Positions 26,400 to 35,258 of a stretch of DNA of 64,000 nucleotides are shown piece by piece (within the stretch, counting starts at the first letter, position 1; the number at the start of each line of letters is the position of its first letter). Origin of the DNA: Bacillus_P idriensis_A (lineage in GTDB: Bacteria > Bacillota > Bacilli > Bacillales > Bacillaceae); contig NZ_JBCMYF010000030.1 in assembly GCF_050483325.1 (NCBI RefSeq), positions 1-64,000 on the forward strand. The letters are read 5' to 3'. The translations under genes were made by a program, and so were the position numbers. The notes under the pieces were generated by a model. That model did not search any database, was not told the DNA's origin, and saw only the letters and a program-made list of their open reading frames with translations.

Positions 26400-26404
26400 T
26401 CCCT

Positions 26405-26462
26405 AAAAGGGGCTGTCCATAAAGTCATTTATGACTGACTTATTGGACAGCCCCTTTTTTTG
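26405..26462 (+). terminator. Strong Rho-independent terminator
   Basis: AAAGGGGCTGTCC and GGACAGCCCC pair, with inner AAGTCA/TGACT pairing, and a run of seven T follows. Confidence 0.85.
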
Positions 26463-26494
26463 GAACCTTACACCATCACCTTGTATCGTTAAAA

Positions 26495-26680
26495 GTGGCA
26501 GCACTAAGGAGAATGACGCCACTATTTTAGCTTAGAACTGTCAAAGATGGCGGCACTAAGGAGAATGACGCCACTATTTTAGCTTTGAACTGTCAAAGAT
26601 GGCAGCACTAAGGAGAACGACACCACTTTTAAAAGTTTTAACTGTAAAAATGGCAGCACTGATGGTGAAGGGGAAAGGAA
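26495..26680 (+). repeat. Second 52-bp tandem repeat array
   Basis: GGCAGCACTAAGG or close variants start at 26497, 26549, 26601 and 26652, a period of 52, 52 and 51 bases. Each unit runs GTGGCAGC...GACGCCACT, so its ends are inverted repeats (GTGGC/GCCAC). Sequence differs from the hrtA-hssR array but period and hairpin ends agree. Confidence 0.8.
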
Positions 26681-27047
26681 CGGTCATCATCTATCATCAA
26701 AACAACACTCTTTGCGAGTATAGTTTTTATTGGGAAAAGGAAAATAATGTAACCTGAATAAAAGTTAATAAAGGCTATTGATGAAGGTTTTCGCCAGTAA
26801 CAATTTCCGCTTCACAAAAGAGAACCGGTGGATGTTTTGCTGAACAGAAAAAAAATCTTCTGTTGGAAGAAATTTTATTTGAGAAAAGTAAACGCATACA
26901 ATGCTGATAAATATAGGTTTGTATTTTCCGCTCTAAAGTGTACTGAAAAAATGAACTAGTCAATCAATTTATTAGCTGATATACTTTGAACTATTATTTT
27001 TTATGACTTTTTCCTTATGGGAACTACTACATCAAAGGAGTTTTAAC
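26681..27047. other. Gap before brnQ
   Basis: No gene is supported here. The segment 26701-26730 contains the shared repeat border AAAACAAC(A)CTCTTTGCG discussed in the findings. Confidence 0.4.
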
Positions 27048-28367
27048 ATGACGAAGGAATTTACTGGGAAGCAGCTTATTTTTATTAGTTTAATGCTTTT
27101 TTCAATGTTTTTTGGGGCAGGAAATTTAATTTTTCCGGTCTTTCTCGGACAGGCTGCTGGAGATAACATGTGGCCATCTCTTGCAGGGTTCATTGTATCT
27201 GCTGTAGGACTGCCAATTCTTGGAGTTGTGGCGATTGCGAAAGCAGGCAGTTTTCATGCGCTGAATTCCCGTGTACACCCGTTATTTGCACTTATCTTTC
27301 CATTTATCATTTATATTTCTATCGGACCGGGACTAGCTATACCCAGAGCAGGAAGTCTTGCCTATGAAATGGGTGCAGCTCCATTTCTTCCTGCCGGCCT
27401 TGCAGGCAGTCCTGTTGCGTTATTCATCTACACGCTTGTCTTTTTTGGTTTAGTATACTGGCTGAGCATGTCGCCATCTAAGCTTGTTGATTTGTTCGGT
27501 AAACTGCTGACGCCGATTGTGCTTACACTAATTGTGATTATTCTGGTGAAAAGCCTGATCACTCCTATTGGGTCTTTTGAACTTCCAACAGGAAATTATA
27601 AAACGAGTCCTGTCTTCCAAGGTTTCTTGGATGGATACTTAACGATGGATGCCCTAGCTGCTCTTGCCTTTGGAATTGTGATCGCAAATACAATTCGTGC
27701 ACAGGGAGTTAAAAATGACAAAAAGCTCTCGCGTTATATGATCTCAGCTGGTATAGGAGCAGGCATTTTACTTACTGTCATCTATATCATCCTGGGTTAT
27801 TTAGGTGCTGCCAGTGCATCTCTTGGAAAATCAGAAAACGGCGCACAGATATTAACTAACATAATGGGGTATTTGTTCGGGCAAAGCGGAACACTCATTT
27901 TGGGAATTGTATTTACCCTTGCTTGCTTCTGCGTTTCTATTGGCCTTGTCATTTCATGCAGCCAGTTTTTCGCAAGTGCAGTACCGAAAGTTCCTTATAA
28001 AGCATGGGTACTGATTCTTTGTCTGACAAGCACAGCTGTTGCAAATCTGGGATTAACTCAAATTTTAACCGTGTCCGTACCAATTCTGGGCATGATTTAT
28101 CCGATTGCGATTGTGCTGATCTTCCTTGCGCTCATCCATCAATATATTGAAAACAGTTCTTATGTCTATGTTACTACTGTCGCTCTCGTCGGACTTTTCA
28201 GCTTTCTTGATACGCTGAATAAAACATTTTTGGCTGAAGCGTGGAGCCCTGTTCTAGGCGCAATGCCTCTTTATCAAGAGGGAATTGGCTGGCTTATTCC
28301 GGCAGTTATCGGACTTTTACTCGGTATCATCCTCGGCAAAAGAAAAACAGCAAGTGTTCCTGCTTAA
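27048..28367 (+). CDS. brnQ: Branched-chain amino acid : cation symporter BrnQ
   Basis: From ATG 27048, behind AAGGAG, the 439-residue protein has twelve hydrophobic segments and the LIVCS-family opening GKQLIFISLMLFSMFFGAGN with LIFPVFLGQAAG. It imports leucine, isoleucine and valine with Na+ or H+. The frame extends 15 codons upstream, but no ribosome site serves that ATG. It is monocistronic and ends in a long hairpin terminator. Confidence 0.9.
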   Translation: MTKEFTGKQLIFISLMLFSMFFGAGNLIFPVFLGQAAGDNMWPSLAGFIVSAVGLPILGVVAIAKAGSFHALNSRVHPLFALIFPFIIYISIGPGLAIPRAGSLAYEMGAAPFLPAGLAGSPVALFIYTLVFFGLVYWLSMSPSKLVDLFGKLLTPIVLTLIVIILVKSLITPIGSFELPTGNYKTSPVFQGFLDGYLTMDALAALAFGIVIANTIRAQGVKNDKKLSRYMISAGIGAGILLTVIYIILGYLGAASASLGKSENGAQILTNIMGYLFGQSGTLILGIVFTLACFCVSIGLVISCSQFFASAVPKVPYKAWVLILCLTSTAVANLGLTQILTVSVPILGMIYPIAIVLIFLALIHQYIENSSYVYVTTVALVGLFSFLDTLNKTFLAEAWSPVLGAMPLYQEGIGWLIPAVIGLLLGIILGKRKTASVPA

Positions 28368-28482
28368 AAGAAACAGCAGATCCATTCAGGCGTTTTCTTA
28401 AAAAGAATATTCCCATTGAGGAAATTCGTTTCCATTCTTTTTTGCCAAGCATCCACACTATCAGGAATAATAATGTAAATCA

Positions 28483-28560
28483 CAGCCCCCTGTTTTTTGA
28501 AGGAATCAGCGCACTTGTCAGCTGATTGCCCGGAAGGAAGCAGGGGGCTGCTGTTTTTGT
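28483..28560 (+). terminator. Long hairpin terminator of brnQ
   Basis: CAGCCCCCTG (28483-28492) pairs with CAGGGGGCTG (28541-28550), with an inner ATCAGC/GCTGAT stem, followed by CTGTTTTTG. Confidence 0.7.
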
Positions 28561-28943
28561 TCTTATCTTTCTCTGGTCGAAAATCAGCTGATCGTGCGAT
28601 CCTTGAAAACTTCGCCTCTCTAATTTCTTCTCCTACAACTCGCAAACGATCGTCCGGACAGTAACCTCACCGCTCAACTCGCTTCCTGCCCCAAATGAAA
28701 CCGTCAACCATGAGACCATACCCCAATAAGATCAAACTTCAGCTGAGTTTGATGATTGACTGGATAGAAAAAGAATTAGAATTAATAGTTTCTCTGATTG
28801 ACCTTCGGTGATTTATAAAGAAGGAAATGTATGGAATGAACGGAACTGACAAAAAATAAACTGAATGTTTGAGTATTCTTCAAAAGGGAATAAGCAAAAG
28901 TGGAAAAAAACAATTTGAGTCCAAACAGAGAAGGAGAAATGTA
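28561..28943. other. Upstream region of opuC
   Basis: No gene is supported. The region contains the inverted repeat at 28731-28753 and the AAGGAG ribosome site of opuCA. Confidence 0.4.
28731..28753. promoter_or_regulatory. Inverted repeat upstream of opuC
   Basis: ATCAAACT and AGTTTGAT are perfect arms around TCAGCTG, about 190 bases before opuCA, immediately upstream of a TTGACT that could be a -35 element. It may bind a GbsR/OpcR-like repressor that controls choline/betaine uptake in relatives, but this is inference. Confidence 0.35.
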
Positions 28944-30104
28944 ATGATTCAGCTTAGAAATATTACAAAAAAATATCCTGATGGTTTTAAAGCATTAAAG
29001 GATATCAATCTTGAACTTGAAGCAGGGAAAATTCATGTGGTAATCGGTCCAAGCGGATGCGGTAAATCAACAACCATGAAGCTCATTAACCGTTTGATCA
29101 CGCCGACTGAAGGCACAGTATACATAAATAACGAGGATATTTCCAAAATAAATCCTGTAGAGCTACGCAGAAAAATAGGTTATGTCATTCAAAGCATCGG
29201 GCTTTTTCCGCATATGACCATTGCTGATAATGTCGCAGTCGTACCGCGTTTATTGAAATGGGAAGAGGAACGGACTGAAAGGAAAGTGAGGGAGCTGCTT
29301 TCAATGGTTAATTTAGATCCTGAGACATATCGCAGCCGTTATCCAAGCGAGCTGAGCGGGGGACAGCAGCAGCGAGTGGGGGTTATTAGGGCACTGGCAG
29401 CGGAGCCGGACGTCATTTTGATGGACGAGCCGTTCAGCGCACTTGATCCGATCAGCCGTGATCAGCTGCAGGCAGAGCTTGTGAATGTTCAGGAAGAGTT
29501 AAAAAAGACTATCGTGTTTGTCACTCATGACATGGACGAAGCTATTAAAATAGCAGATAACATCATCTTAATGAAGGATGGAGAGGTTATCCAGGTCGGA
29601 TCGCCAGACTCAATCTTACGTCATCCGGCAAATGATTTTGTAAAAGAGTTCATCGGAAAAAAACGTTTAAAAGAGCACAATGAATCAAGTTTTTCTATGG
29701 ATCTTGATGACATTCCAACTGTAAATGAAGTCATGATTGATAACCCTGCCACAGCTTACCCTGAGAGAGGTCTTGCCGCTGCACTTAAAATTATGGAGCA
29801 AAGACGGGTTGATTCCCTGATTGTGATTGACCGTGAACGCAACTTGCTTGGATATGCGCCAATCCTGAATTTATTAGGCCAATATCGGGATGAAACCAAG
29901 ACGCTGAAAGATGTCATGCTTCCATTCGCACATACGGTTCCATCTGACAGCCCCTTTACAATCGCTCTTGACTTAATGAGTCAGTACAACCTTCCGTATG
30001 TACCTGTTGTTGGAGATAACGGCAAGTTTGCCGGGGTGATTACGAGAGGAAGCATGGTGCGTTTAATGGCTGAAGTCTTCCCTTATGCTGATGAGGTGGT
30101 TTAA
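28944..30104 (+). CDS. opuCA: Osmoprotectant ABC transporter ATPase OpuCA
   Basis: The 386-residue ATPase from ATG 28944 (behind AAGGAG) has Walker A GPSGCGKST (35-43), signature LSGGQQQR and Walker B VILMDEPFSALD, followed by two CBS domains (about residues 255-380) as in OpuCA, where they sense ionic strength. It energises uptake of glycine betaine, carnitine or choline. A longer in-frame start at 28869 lacks a ribosome site. The stop abuts the opuCB start. OpuBA is the main alternative identity. Confidence 0.88.
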   Translation: MIQLRNITKKYPDGFKALKDINLELEAGKIHVVIGPSGCGKSTTMKLINRLITPTEGTVYINNEDISKINPVELRRKIGYVIQSIGLFPHMTIADNVAVVPRLLKWEEERTERKVRELLSMVNLDPETYRSRYPSELSGGQQQRVGVIRALAAEPDVILMDEPFSALDPISRDQLQAELVNVQEELKKTIVFVTHDMDEAIKIADNIILMKDGEVIQVGSPDSILRHPANDFVKEFIGKKRLKEHNESSFSMDLDDIPTVNEVMIDNPATAYPERGLAAALKIMEQRRVDSLIVIDRERNLLGYAPILNLLGQYRDETKTLKDVMLPFAHTVPSDSPFTIALDLMSQYNLPYVPVVGDNGKFAGVITRGSMVRLMAEVFPYADEVV

Positions 30105-30752
30105 ATGAAACTCATTCAGGACTATTTTTCTTTTCTGCAGGAACGGTACCCCGATATTCTGGCAAGGTCAGGGGAACATCTTACAATTGTTGGACTTGCC
30201 GTCTTATTTGGCTGCCTTGTAGCAATTACAACGGGTATTTTGCTGACAAGAGTAAAAGAAGGACCATTAAACAGCTTCGTATTCGGACTTGTGAATGTAT
30301 TTCAGACGATTCCGACCATTGCGCTGCTTGCCATGCTGATTCCGCTGATGGGCATCGGGATGAAGCCGGCCATTTTCGCTCTCTTTTTATATTCATTGCT
30401 TCCGCTTCTCCGCAATACCTACTCAGGAATCAGAGAAGTTGACGGGAGCATTGTTGAAGCAGCAAGAGGAATGGGGTTTGGGACGTTTCAGCGGCTATTT
30501 AAAATAGAGCTGCCGCTTGCATTTCCATACATTTTATCCGGCATCCGCTTAACGACAGTTTATATTATCAGCTGGACGACCCTTGCTGCTTTGATTGGAG
30601 CAGGCGGACTTGGCGATTTGATTATAGCGGGCATGTCAAACAACGATAATTTTCTTATCTTTACTGGAACGGTAAGTGCCATCATTCTCGCTGTTATTGT
30701 TGATGTCGTATTAGGCTTTTTCAGTAAAAAAAGGAACGGGCTTACAGCTTAG
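30105..30752 (+). CDS. opuCB: Osmoprotectant ABC transporter permease OpuCB
   Basis: The 215-residue permease has about five or six membrane segments and the BPD_transp_1 loop EAARGMGFGTFQRLFKIELPLAFPYILSG that contacts the ATPase. Length matches OpuCB (about 217). The ATG directly follows the opuCA stop codon. Confidence 0.88.
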   Translation: MKLIQDYFSFLQERYPDILARSGEHLTIVGLAVLFGCLVAITTGILLTRVKEGPLNSFVFGLVNVFQTIPTIALLAMLIPLMGIGMKPAIFALFLYSLLPLLRNTYSGIREVDGSIVEAARGMGFGTFQRLFKIELPLAFPYILSGIRLTTVYIISWTTLAALIGAGGLGDLIIAGMSNNDNFLIFTGTVSAIILAVIVDVVLGFFSKKRNGLTA

Positions 30753-30779
30753 AAATAAGGGAACACAAGGAGACGTTTA

Positions 30780-31694
30780 ATGAGGAAAGCAATGATCATA
30801 TCTGCACTCGCAGCATTCATGGCATGTGCCTCGATTTTATCAGGGTGCAGCTCAAAAGAAACCATTAAAATCGGCGCGGCCACCTATACCGAAACAAAGA
30901 TTATGGCCGCGATTTATAAAGAACTGATTGAGGATCGGACGGATTTATCCGTAGATATTACACCTGATCTGCTCTCAAATCCGATGATTCTAAAATCGAT
31001 GAGCAGAGACGACCTGGATATGGCACTCATGTATTCAGGAGTCATATTCAGCAACTTTTTCCCTGTAAAGCAGACAACAGACCGCAAAGAGGTTTTGAAG
31101 CAGGCGCAGGAAGGCTTTGATAAGCACTATGATTTTACTTGGTTTGACCCGCTGGGCTGGGAAAATACTTATGCTCTCACTGTTCAGGAGCAGACGGCAA
31201 AAGAAATGGGGCTTGAAAAGGTATCAGATTTGAAAAAAAATCAAGAACAGATGAAATTTGGAGTCGATTCCTCCTGGATGGAACGGAAACAGGATGGTTA
31301 TCCTGCCTTTATCAAGCATTACGGGTTTGACTTCAAACAATCGTATTCAATGGATATCAACTTAGTTTATGAAGCCGTTGCAAATGACCGGGTAGATGTT
31401 GTTCTTGCTTATTCAACTGACCCGAGACTGATTCAATATGATTTAAAAACATTAGAGGATGACAAACGCTTTTTCCCTCCATATGATGCCTCAATGGTTG
31501 CACGAAATGAGGTATTGGAGAAACATCCTGAGCTTAAGCCGATTATGAATGAACTGGTCGGGGAAATGGATGAGAACACCATCACAGAGCTCAACTACGA
31601 GGTTGATATAAAAAACCGCAACGAACGGGAAGTGGCAAGAGAATTCCTGACGGAAAAAGGCCTCCTGAATAACAAATCGGAGGGAACGAAATGA
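30780..31694 (+). CDS. opuCC: Osmoprotectant-binding lipoprotein OpuCC
   Basis: The 304-residue protein has a lipobox LSGC with Cys23 and the OpuAC-type substrate-binding fold (IKIGAATYTETKIMA, FDPLGWENTYALTV, KFGVDSSWMERKQDGYPAF, DVVLAYSTDPRL, DDKRFFPPYDASMV). It is the extracellular receptor delivering compatible solutes to OpuCB/OpuCD. It overlaps opuCD by four bases (ATGA). The segment DLDMALMYSGVIFSNFF differs from B. subtilis OpuCC in one region that lines the ligand site, so specificity may differ. Confidence 0.87.
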   Translation: MRKAMIISALAAFMACASILSGCSSKETIKIGAATYTETKIMAAIYKELIEDRTDLSVDITPDLLSNPMILKSMSRDDLDMALMYSGVIFSNFFPVKQTTDRKEVLKQAQEGFDKHYDFTWFDPLGWENTYALTVQEQTAKEMGLEKVSDLKKNQEQMKFGVDSSWMERKQDGYPAFIKHYGFDFKQSYSMDINLVYEAVANDRVDVVLAYSTDPRLIQYDLKTLEDDKRFFPPYDASMVARNEVLEKHPELKPIMNELVGEMDENTITELNYEVDIKNRNEREVAREFLTEKGLLNNKSEGTK

Positions 31695-32335
31695 CATTTC
31701 TTAAAGAACTATTTACTTATATGGGTGAAAATATAGATTTGGTGCTTCTCTATACAGGACAGCACTTGCTTATGGTCATCATCGGCGTAACGCTTGCATT
31801 GATCGCAGGAACGCTCCTTGGCATTGTGTGCAGCAGGTACAAGAAGCTTGCGCCCGTAATTTTATCCGTGGCGAACATTATCCAAATCGTACCCAGTCTG
31901 GCACTGCTGGCGCTGCTGATGCTGTATTTCGGACTTGGATTCTATACAGTTGTCATTGGATTGTTTCTTTATTCCCTTCTGCCGATCATCCGTCATACCT
32001 ATGTGGGGCTCGAGCAGGTCGATTCATCTCTCACCGAAGCCGGGCACGGGATCGGCATGACCTACATGCAGCTTCTGACAAAGGTGCAGCTGCCGCTTGC
32101 CATGCCATTCATTATGGCTGGATTAAGAATTGCTGCAGTCATCGCAATCGGGGTTGCGACCCTTGCGCCATTTGTAGGCGGTGACGGGCTGGGACGTGAA
32201 ATTTTCGCAGGAATCAACTCCAGAAATGACATTCGAATCTTTGTCGGTGCCATTCCCGCATCCATTTTGGCGATTCTTGCCGATATCGTTTTAGGAAAGA
32301 TGGAGAAGAGGATGAGTGTTCGGACAGCGAAATGA
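31691..32335 (+). CDS. opuCD: Osmoprotectant ABC transporter permease OpuCD
   Basis: The 214-residue second permease has the same fold as OpuCB and the ATPase-contact loop EAGHGIGMTYMQLLTKVQLPLAMPFI. It closes the four-gene operon and is followed by a bidirectional terminator facing the symporter gene. Confidence 0.88.
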   Translation: MTFLKELFTYMGENIDLVLLYTGQHLLMVIIGVTLALIAGTLLGIVCSRYKKLAPVILSVANIIQIVPSLALLALLMLYFGLGFYTVVIGLFLYSLLPIIRHTYVGLEQVDSSLTEAGHGIGMTYMQLLTKVQLPLAMPFIMAGLRIAAVIAIGVATLAPFVGGDGLGREIFAGINSRNDIRIFVGAIPASILAILADIVLGKMEKRMSVRTAK

Positions 32336-32375
32336 AAAAAGATCAGCTCCTTTTGAGGGGCTGATCTTCTTTTGA
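32335..32375. terminator. Bidirectional terminator between opuCD and the symporter gene
   Basis: GATCAGC and GCTGATC form the stem, with six A on the left and TTCTTTT on the right, so it can stop both converging transcripts. Confidence 0.8.
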
Positions 32376-32387
32376 TTAATCGTAACA

Positions 32388-33803
32388 TTATAATTGCTTC
32401 GTCTCTTTCAAATACTCTACATTGTTTGTTTTCTTTCTATAGTTCGTCATGTAAGAGATTCCGACTAATACGATAAAGCCTGAAGACATACCGTAAATAA
32501 TCGGGTTTGTCGATGTAAGGCCTTCAAAAAACAAGCCGGCAAGAACTACGACCGTGCTGACCAAAATTGAATAGAAGCCTGCATTCGGTGTCGCTTTTTT
32601 CCAGAAGAAGGTCATGACGAGCGGGATAAAAATAGCACCTGACAAAATAGCGTAAGCAACATCTAAAGCCACTAAGACATCCTGAATCCAAATTGAGAAG
32701 GTAATGGCAATTAAGCCAACGATCAGTGTCGTGATTCTGGATGCTCTCAAAAGCTGTTTATCGGTCATATTTTTCATGAAATACTGCTTTAAAATATCAT
32801 TTGTAATTAGTGTAGCTGACGCCAGCAGTGTTCCTGATGCTGTAGACATCAAAGCTGAGCAGACACTTGCAAGAACAAGTCCTAAAATTCCGGCGGGAAG
32901 AATGGCAATCGCCATTTCCGCGAATGTATTTTGCGGATTGCTGATTGATGGGATGACGATAAATGCACACATCCCGATGATGCTTCCTGCAAGAGCATAG
33001 GCGATGCTGTAAAATCCGGCAAAAATGGAGCCGTTTCGGGCAATTTTATTTGATTTTGCTGTAAAGACACGCTGCCAAATATCCTGTGATACGACCATGC
33101 CCAGTGCATAAAGCAGGAAGTATTGAAAGATTTGCTGATAGCCGATTGATGCAAAGCTGAAGTGAGTCTGAGGGAGCTGGGTCAAGAGATTGCCCCAGCC
33201 ATCCGCTTTTGAGATGCTCATCGGCAGCATAATGAAAAAGATTCCGATCGTCATCACAACAAACTGGATAATATCCGTCACCGTTACACTCCACATACCG
33301 CCGAGGATGGTGTAGAAAAGAACGATTCCGCCGCCAACAAGCATGGACGTCGTAATATTCCAGCCCAGAAGGACGTTGATGATTGCGCCCATTCCAATGA
33401 CTTGAGTTACTGCAACCATTAAAGTATAAATGGCAGCTACGATTGCACTTAGCAGGCGTGTTTCTGATGTATATCTTTTTCCAAGCAGCTCACTGATGGT
33501 TGTGATTTTTAATGATTCGATTTTTTTTATGAATATCGTACCGAGAATAATGATGCCAAGACCGATCATGGTCACAAACCAGATTCCTGAAATTCCATAA
33601 ATATAACCAAGTTTAGCTGTTCCGATTGTTGCAGCGCCGCCGAGAATGACAGCCGAAAGACAGCCGAGATACATGAACATTCCAAGATTCCGGCCGGCAA
33701 GGTTAAAATCTTCCGATGTTTTTGCCTTTTTGGAACCGATGACCCCTACACCTATTAAAACAGCAAAATACACTAACACCACGAGCGTATCGATCAGCTG
33801 CAT
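32388..33803 (-). CDS. Sodium:solute symporter (SSS family)
   Basis: The 471-residue protein has about thirteen membrane helices and SSS landmarks: SEDFNLAGRNLG after helix 1, YGISGIWFV, GGMWSVTVTDIIQF and SALMSTASGTLLASATLI, the Na+-site region. It imports an organic solute with Na+. It is the last gene of a leftward operon with an aminotransferase and lies downstream of a sigma-54 promoter, so its substrate is probably the amine or amino acid that the aminotransferase degrades. Confidence 0.85.
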   Translation of the reverse strand: MQLIDTLVVLVYFAVLIGVGVIGSKKAKTSEDFNLAGRNLGMFMYLGCLSAVILGGAATIGTAKLGYIYGISGIWFVTMIGLGIIILGTIFIKKIESLKITTISELLGKRYTSETRLLSAIVAAIYTLMVAVTQVIGMGAIINVLLGWNITTSMLVGGGIVLFYTILGGMWSVTVTDIIQFVVMTIGIFFIMLPMSISKADGWGNLLTQLPQTHFSFASIGYQQIFQYFLLYALGMVVSQDIWQRVFTAKSNKIARNGSIFAGFYSIAYALAGSIIGMCAFIVIPSISNPQNTFAEMAIAILPAGILGLVLASVCSALMSTASGTLLASATLITNDILKQYFMKNMTDKQLLRASRITTLIVGLIAITFSIWIQDVLVALDVAYAILSGAIFIPLVMTFFWKKATPNAGFYSILVSTVVVLAGLFFEGLTSTNPIIYGMSSGFIVLVGISYMTNYRKKTNNVEYLKETKQL

Positions 33804-33841
33804 ATGAAAAGCCTCCTTTTATTATTGAACTGGAAGAATGA

Positions 33842-35179
33842 TTAAGAATTCTGCAATGCTTTTGCTGAACGCGAGCTTTGGTACTCATAAAGAGCTTCTT
33901 CTAATACGCTTAGACCATGATCAATCTCTTCCTTGCTGATGGTGAGCGGAGGGATCATCCGTATGACTTCGCCATGATTTCCGCATAAATAGAACAGCAC
34001 GCCTTTTTCCAGACAGCGGTCTAAAATGGACATTAGTGCTTCCCCGTCCGGTTTACCTGTTACAGGGTCAACTATTTCAATCCCGATCATCAGACCGATT
34101 GCACGCACACTGCCGATTACAGGGGAGGTTCTTTGCAAAAATTTCAGCTTTTCCACTGCATATTTGCCCATCTTCTTGGAGTTCTCAATGAGTTTTTCTT
34201 CTTTCAGCACTTCTAAGGTTGCAAGTGCGGCTGCGCATGCAATCGGGTTGCCCCCGAACGTTGTGCCGTGACTGCCAAGCGGCCATTGCTGCATTAAATC
34301 TTTAGACGCTACTGTAGCACTCAATGGCAGACCTGAAGCAATGCCTTTGGCGATGGCCATAATATCCGGCACAACATCAAATGCCTGTGCGGCAAACCAT
34401 TCGCCGGTTCTGCCAAAGCCTGTTTGGACTTCATCAAAAATAAGAAGGATCCCGTGTTTGCTGCAGATTTCCCGTATTTTTTTCAGCCAGCTTTTCGGAG
34501 GAACGATATATCCGCCTTCGCCAAGAACAGGCTCAACGATCATGCAGGCGACTTCTTCCGGAGTGACTTGATGATTAAACAGGGTTTCAAAATCCTTTTC
34601 TAGTTTCTCCGTGCAATAAACCTCTGGATCAGCGCCTTGTGGACATCCTGATACATCAGCATAAGGAACTTGATATGCGAGTCCGTTCGGCTGCAGAAAT
34701 TTACGGTATTTGCTTTTAGAGGTAGTTACACTTAATGCGCCAAGTGAACGGCCATGAAAGCAGCCGATAAACGAGACAACATACGGCCTTCTCGTGACGT
34801 GTTTTGCGAGTTTTATCGCGCCTTCAATTGCTTCCGTTCCGCTGTTGGCGAAGAAAAAACAATCGAGATTTTCAGGCAGAACGAGCTTTAATTCCTTTGC
34901 AAGCTTTAAAATCGATTCATACATGATGACGCCTGACGGTCCATGCATCAGCTGGTCTGCTGCATCTTTGATGGCTTGTACTACTTTGGGATGTCTGTGT
35001 CCTGTGTTGGCGGTCGCAATTCCGGATGTGAAATCCAGATATTTTTTGCCGTCCAGCCCATAGTAGCAGCAGCCTTCCGCCTTTACTACTGGTAGATTCG
35101 GGTGATCTTTCGCCATGCTCGGCGCTAATAATTCCGGCATTTCTGCCATTAAATAACTCCAATTCTTCTCCATCTTCAT
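33842..35179 (-). CDS. Class III (GABA-type) aminotransferase
   Basis: The 445-residue PLP enzyme has the fold-type I class III motifs: FTSGIATANTGHRHP, FFANSGTEAIEGAIKLA, FHGRSLGALS, the signature LLIFDEVQTGFGRTG and the PLP-lysine in MAIAKGIASGLP, then GSHGTTFGGNPIACAAA. It likely transfers the amino group of an omega-amino acid such as GABA or beta-alanine to a keto acid. Context (sigma-54 promoter, activator, Na+ symporter) resembles sigma-54-controlled GABA catabolism in other Bacillus, but no semialdehyde dehydrogenase is adjacent, so the substrate is open. Confidence 0.82.
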   Translation of the reverse strand: MKMEKNWSYLMAEMPELLAPSMAKDHPNLPVVKAEGCCYYGLDGKKYLDFTSGIATANTGHRHPKVVQAIKDAADQLMHGPSGVIMYESILKLAKELKLVLPENLDCFFFANSGTEAIEGAIKLAKHVTRRPYVVSFIGCFHGRSLGALSVTTSKSKYRKFLQPNGLAYQVPYADVSGCPQGADPEVYCTEKLEKDFETLFNHQVTPEEVACMIVEPVLGEGGYIVPPKSWLKKIREICSKHGILLIFDEVQTGFGRTGEWFAAQAFDVVPDIMAIAKGIASGLPLSATVASKDLMQQWPLGSHGTTFGGNPIACAAALATLEVLKEEKLIENSKKMGKYAVEKLKFLQRTSPVIGSVRAIGLMIGIEIVDPVTGKPDGEALMSILDRCLEKGVLFYLCGNHGEVIRMIPPLTISKEEIDHGLSVLEEALYEYQSSRSAKALQNS

Positions 35180-35235
35180 CCTCCTTGATCAATCCTGCAT
35201 CATGTTTAATAAGTAATCTGCTTATACTTAAACAC

Positions 35236-35252
35236 TTGCAAGAACCGTGCCA
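35236..35252 (-). promoter_or_regulatory. Sigma-54 (-24/-12) promoter
   Basis: On the minus strand TGGCAC (35252-35247), five bases and TTGC (35241-35238) match the consensus TGGCAC-N5-TTGC exactly. It lies between the activator gene and the aminotransferase gene, about 58 bases before the aminotransferase start. Confidence 0.85.
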
Positions 35253-35258
35253 AGAGAG

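Noticed and set aside
28364..28645. Leftward 93-codon frame after brnQ
   Set aside because: It runs through the brnQ terminator hairpin and has no ribosome site.
28561..28730. Riboswitch or T-box leader before opuC or brnQ
   Set aside because: No T-box consensus, specifier hairpin or known riboswitch core could be recognised by eye.
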